Assembly (NCBI GenBank): GCA_950295325.1
Contig: OX485808.1
Location: forward strand, 10,294,501 to 10,358,500
Direction: 5' to 3'
Source: Polytrichum commune
Taxonomy: Eukaryota > Streptophyta > Polytrichopsida > Polytrichales > Polytrichaceae
DNA length: 64,000 nucleotides
Below the pieces are notes generated by a model. That model ran no database searches. It saw only the letters and a list, made by a program, of their open reading frames with translations, and was not told where the DNA came from. Every line of letters starts with the position of its first letter. The first letter of the stretch is position 1. Shown here one piece after another: positions 59,356 to 64,000 of the stretch. The position numbers and the translations under genes are program-made.

Positions 59356-59648
59356 TAGAGTTATCCTTTAATTCAAATGAGTTTGGTAGGAAGTTTCTTA
59401 CAAAACCTTCCATGTTTGGCAAGCTTGAGGTGCATGCGTCGGAGGTCGTGTGGAGGTCGTGTGGAGGTCGCGTCGGAGGTCGTGTGCATGCGTTGCTAAA
59501 ATGAGTTTGACCCTCAATTCCCTGATATAGAATGTTATTGGTTCAAACCTCCACACGACCTCCGACGCATGCACCTCAAGCTTGCCAAACATGGAAGGTT
59601 TTGTAAGAAACTCCCTACCAAACTCCTTTGAATTAAAGGATAACTCTA
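59356..59648. other. Near-perfect 102-bp foldback (possible small-RNA hairpin)
   Basis: The arms at 59356-59457 and 59547-59648 are exact reverse complements except at two positions. The 89-bp loop begins with more copies of GGAGGTCGTGT. A transcript of either strand would form a long, almost uninterrupted duplex. Such structures are seen in young plant MIRNA loci, in inverted-repeat siRNA sources and in young MITEs. No target duplication or coding capacity is seen. Confidence 0.85.
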
Positions 59649-61569
59649 TTGCCTTACCAAATTTGGTACAACAGGGAATTGGCCAAAGCAACCAACAAAC
59701 CTGAAATTTCCACTGTTACGAACTCGACCCGTCATCAACAACCGCTCCAATTTTGGTTTTTTAATTCCCCCTAAATCCACAGATTCTCGATTGGACACCA
59801 ATTATACTTGAGTGGTGTGTGATTAAGTGTTGTAACAATATACAACATATTTAACATTCAATTTGTTAAGATAGTGAAATGATTTGAAATTGATTTTGTA
59901 GCTTAGGAAGCAAAAAGACTAATGGAACTAGTGTACGTCAAGATATGTCGAAAAAGCTAATTCCCTAGTGTAATGAAGGGCGGTGGCTTCAGTAAGATAG
60001 AGGCTAATATCAACTTGATGGTCCAATAGTGGAGACTTGCTCTCCCTTTTTTTTGGATGAAAGCATTAATAAGGTTTTAAATAATACTGGTTAATCAGCA
60101 CGTACTTTTAGTTGGGTGGGCCATAGAATCGTAAGAATATTATCACATAAACTTGCAAATTTTTGCACTCCACGCTATAGTTTCGACCTAATGATGTATG
60201 TAGACCCTTACTATGCTGAGTAATGTTGTGCAAATGACAACAACTTAAGGTCAGCATTTCCAAGATTCAGACTCGGCACCACGAATGACCCATTATCCAA
60301 GGGACTATGGCCCATTGAAAGGCCGGCCCCCCACCTCAATACAATTATGTGTTTTTGAAAGATGTAACATATATCTTGGCCTAAAACATGGAAAGGCGGT
60401 GAATGAACATCAGGAACATTCTATAGTTGGTTACGCTTTCACATTGTTCAAGGCAAATTAGCACCATTCCCTTATTAAGCAAATTCAACACCGTGTGAGG
60501 GGAACCAGACAATGAATTACAACGTCGTACAAGTATAGGCTTCCAGAGAATCGAAGTTTCGATGTGTTCCCACTCCTGAATTCTGTTCTATATTCTCTTC
60601 AGACACAGAATGTTGCTCTTGTCGTTCCTTGGTGGCACACACCAGTGTCCAAGATTGAAGTCATCAATGCCCTTCGAACGCGATTTGGCCCTTCCAAATA
60701 TACCTCTCTCAAAACCACCCTTCAAAACGCAACCCCGAATTGAAACTGAAGACATCACTTGAAGTCCTCCAACAATATAATCAACCCACCATGTCACAAG
60801 AACCAACAAACGTAGGGCATAGCCACTACAAGAAGCGGAGTCAAAAGGGTGATTCTTAATTCTTCACATTGTACTGGAAACGTGTACCATATAAAAATCA
60901 TGCACAAGTTTAATATGAGTTTTGTATTTCATTTCTATACTCTTAGATTGACATCTTGGATTTGAACCAACCCTTCAACTGGAGGGCTGAAATTTGAGAG
61001 CCCTTCAAAATGAAACTCGTATGAGGGCTTCAATCTTGAACACTGGCACACACGAAGGTTGTCAAGGGCCCTTTACACACAACTACTACTTACAACAATC
61101 CAAGATCAAGGTGCAGACACAATGTGAATTGCCATCCACTTTAATTGTGGAACATCGTCCTCATATCCCGGAGTGTTGGCTTCTAGTATTAAACAATATT
61201 AATTGCAGTTCAAACATCACCTGTGCATAGTGCACACACTCCATGAAGGTGGGTCCAAACCACAACTTCTTGAGAGCGAGTAAACTAACTTAGTCCTAGT
61301 GTGGGCGGAAAATTAGTGTGGAAACTAATTATTGTGTGCCACTCTAATTGTCTAGTCATGGTGGGAATAAGGTGGGTTTCCAATACAACGTTTCCATAAA
61401 ATAATCACTTCGTTTGATGGAATCCTTGGTTTGTCAAATATTAGCCTTTAAATAAAGAGTTGCATTCTTATTTGTGTAGAAACACGTGGCACTTGCACTA
61501 CACATACAAGTGTGAACAAAATTTGTAGGGGAACGTAGTACAAAGTCAAAAATAGTGTGGTTCAACTTA
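59649..61569. other. Intergenic, no gene seen
   Basis: Short open frames on both strands only (for example 60994-61230); no domain. Confidence 0.45.
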
Positions 61570-61950
61570 GGGCCAATTCACATTGGGTCCCAAGTCCCAC
61601 TCATGGTAGCAAGTCCCAACATGGAGGTAAAGTCCCAACTTTTAAGCCTCGAGAAATCAATTGAATATGATTATTTAACATTACAGACACATATTGCTTA
61701 TTTAATGCAAAAAAATCGCGGGACTTGTGTTGAGAATTGGGTCCAAAACTTTGCTTGAGCCAACTCTCTACACAAGTCCCAAGCCTCACCTCCAAAATGT
61801 GTTGCCATGTAAGCATCCATGTCATACTTGGGACTTAGGACTTGAGACCCATGTGAAGTGATAAGTCCCGACTTTCATGCTCTTAACGGCTGAGATTGCA
61901 TAGATTGACCTCAAGTGACTTAGGACTTGGGACCACATATGGACTGGCCC
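61570..61950. mobile_element. Tourist-like (PIF/Harbinger) MITE, copy 2
   Basis: A 381-bp element beginning GGGCCAATTCACATTGGGTCC and ending with its inverted form (...GGACTGGCCC), bordered by TTA on both sides (61567-61569 and 61951-61953). It matches 183-541 over its full length in the same orientation, with moderate divergence. Its ends are better preserved as mutual complements than those of copy 1. Confidence 0.88.
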
Positions 61951-61953
61951 TTA

Positions 61954-62819
61954 ATGTAAATACTAGTACCCCAAATGCAATTTCTCTTGCATTGTTTTGT
62001 AATTTCATGCCTAGCATGATGTCAATACTATTTCAAACACTGCTACTACTTTTCCATCTACACATGAGATGTAGAATTGTAGGCAAAGAGGTGATTTGAC
62101 CTTAATTAACGTCCTTCCTCTTGGTACCATAAATGGAACAGAGACAAACAATTTATGCTGGGTTTCTATTGTAAAGTCAAGGTTCAAGAGTGATTTGGAG
62201 GCATTCTTGCTACTTCTGGGATCAAAGCTAATCTAGATTTAGGTTGCATATTACATTGTGGTATCCTACTATTAGTGTGGAACACTAACAATAATTGTCT
62301 TACAACTTGAATTAATGCTCATCTAGAAACTGAATGTGATGCGCAAAAGTTTTCAACCCATGCCAATAAACTAAAGTAGATTGTTAATGTGAACCACATC
62401 AATATTGACAGTCGATTTTCAACGTGGGTATAGTTCCAGTTTTAAAATATTTTGGTCCTTCTGGTGCTCCTGTTATTGTCCTTCTTTAATGTTTACTCTC
62501 TACAGCAGTAATGTTGGGAATGTATTGGAAGTCTTTAAGATTGTGTTTTCAATGTGAAACGTACTTGATCTTCGCAATATAATCACTATTTGTCCCTGTA
62601 AGGCGTACTATAATATTGCCATCAGCAAGGTGATGGGCAGTGTGTATTTTTGACAAAGTTTTTTGACATTTGGCACGCAAAAACTTGCACACACAAAATG
62701 GACGTCAATTGATACATACGGTTTAGAATTTGGCATGTAATGTGATTTGTGAAGAAAAAAACCACACATCGATTCACTTATTGGAAATTGAAATGACACG
62801 TTCTACTAGACATGTGACA
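61954..62819. other. Intergenic, no gene seen
   Basis: Nothing recognisable. Confidence 0.45.
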
Positions 62820-62950
62820 TTGAGGTGACAATTAGAAAAAAAATGTAGATTCCAATTGACTTTCATTTTTTTTTGTGTGTGAAAACATCACACGACACTT
62901 TGGATTTGAAGTTGAATGTCGACTGAAATTTGTCAAACATGCATGCACAC
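62820..62950. repeat. Copy of the sequence downstream of the hAT relic
   Basis: Shares 'gaaaacatcac', 'gacactttggatttgaagttgaa' (split by one change near its start) and flanks with 4425-4560. No transposase sequence lies next to it here. Confidence 0.55.
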
Positions 62951-64000
62951 TGGTGATGAGAAGTGTCCAAGATTTGGTGTGGATCTAGCTAGGAAATTTA
63001 ATCTGGTCAAACTTTGATGGTTTTGATATTCTTTCCACACTTGGGATGGTCTTGAAGAAGCTTGCACACATCAATAAATCCACAATGACCTGACAATTGA
63101 ATGGATATAGTTAGTGATAGGAACTTGCGGAGCTAATATGGTGCAGCCTCTTAGACACATAGGGGTTGAATGAGACACTTGAGATTTTTAACAAATTGGT
63201 TGAGGTGTAGTTTTTAACGTGTCTACGTATCCAAAAAAAATCTATCAAAATGTAATTGGTGTTTGTGTCAAATGACCTAATATTTTATTAGAATAGTGAT
63301 AGTCCTTTAAATTCTCCGGATTAATTTCCAACCTGGTGATTTTCAAAACTGCCATAGGACGCAAGCACGGTCAAGTACACGACTCCATTACCTTGCACAT
63401 GTATAAGTGAAGTGATTTAAAACTATATATTAGTTGTGAATTTTGTGAAGGAAAAAATCATAAACATTTGAAAAGCACGTTGATCTACAAAGCCAAGCAA
63501 TTTGAGTTGACAAATTTTTTTCAAGAAAGGTCTAAATATCTCAAAAGATACTACAATTAGTGTGCAAGTAGATATATTGAGCATGTAATTGTCTAAAATT
63601 TGTTTAAAACATGACAAATTTACATTAAATTGATGTTTTTCTACGACTGTTGTAATGGTGCCCTCAAGTTTATAATGAATTCAAGAAATACTATATGAAG
63701 AAAAGACAAAAGAAAAAAAGAAAAAATCCAACTTCAAAATATTTAAGGTCATGAAATCTACATCCAAAACCAATTTTAGTCGTTCCTTTTGAACCATACA
63801 TTTCATGATAAGTTTTGAAGATCTCATCTAGTTATTTTATAAATGAGTACCTAATTCAACAAAAGAGAGCACCATGAAAAAAATCCAATCTAAAAAATAT
63901 GTTTCTACTACTTTTAGTCGTTTGACCAAACAATTATGGTTTTAGTATACCGGAGCATTTTTTCCATATACTTGACTGTGCTTGCTTCCTTGTAGGAGGA
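62951..64000. other. Intergenic, no gene seen
   Basis: AT-rich to the end of the window; nothing recognisable. Confidence 0.45.

Overview
This is nuclear DNA from a land plant. It is AT-rich and gene-poor, crowded with plant-type transposons: Tourist-like and Emigrant-like MITEs, hAT and PIF/Harbinger relics, and Ty1/copia and Ty3/gypsy fossils. It also carries two long, intronless F-box/beta-propeller genes of plant type. The low gene density and dense repeats suggest a large or repeat-rich genome. A non-seed plant is possible, but I cannot place the species from the sequence. I saw no rRNA, tRNA, CRISPR or prokaryotic feature.

Layout. 0.2-0.5 kb holds a Tourist-like MITE with a TTA target duplication. 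1.2-11 kb is bounded by two inverted copies of one dispersed repeat. Between them lie a PIF/Harbinger relic, a hAT relic, a small nested palindrome, a TATATC microsatellite, a minisatellite and an Emigrant-like MITE. 11.1-12.0 kb is a large foldback element. 13.3-14.8 kb is the first F-box gene. 16.6-20.1 kb is a broken copia copy on the minus strand. 21.8-28 kb holds scraps of decayed host-like coding sequence, including a CW-type zinc-finger pseudogene and an exon interrupted by a hAT MITE. 28-36 kb is mostly repeats, with a solo copia LTR. 37.0-38.5 kb is the second F-box gene, followed by partial repeats of its own 3' end. 40.1-47.5 kb is a Ty3/gypsy element with both LTRs and a perfect 5-bp target duplication; a second gypsy copy lies inside it. 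49.4-55.1 kb is the most interesting unit (next paragraph). 59.4-59.6 kb is a 102-bp near-perfect foldback. 61.6-61.95 kb is a second copy of the first MITE.

The standout locus is on the minus strand at 54027-50256. Four exons join cleanly, with GT-AG introns and matching phases, into an open 854-residue hAT-transposase-family protein. It has candidate D/D/E residues, a CxxH motif, a TRW motif and a C-terminal dimerisation domain. The same short minisatellite (AAGCTAATTGAACAGC-like) fills introns 1 and 2, the 3' flank and, in inverted orientation, the 5' flank. A roughly 74-bp inverted repeat brackets the whole unit. It could be a complete hAT element or a domesticated gene; the sequence alone does not decide.

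The two F-box proteins probably act as substrate receptors of SCF ubiquitin ligases and are dispersed duplicates of each other. The other recognisable units are mobile-element sequence, and several show precise target duplications, so the insertions can be read directly.
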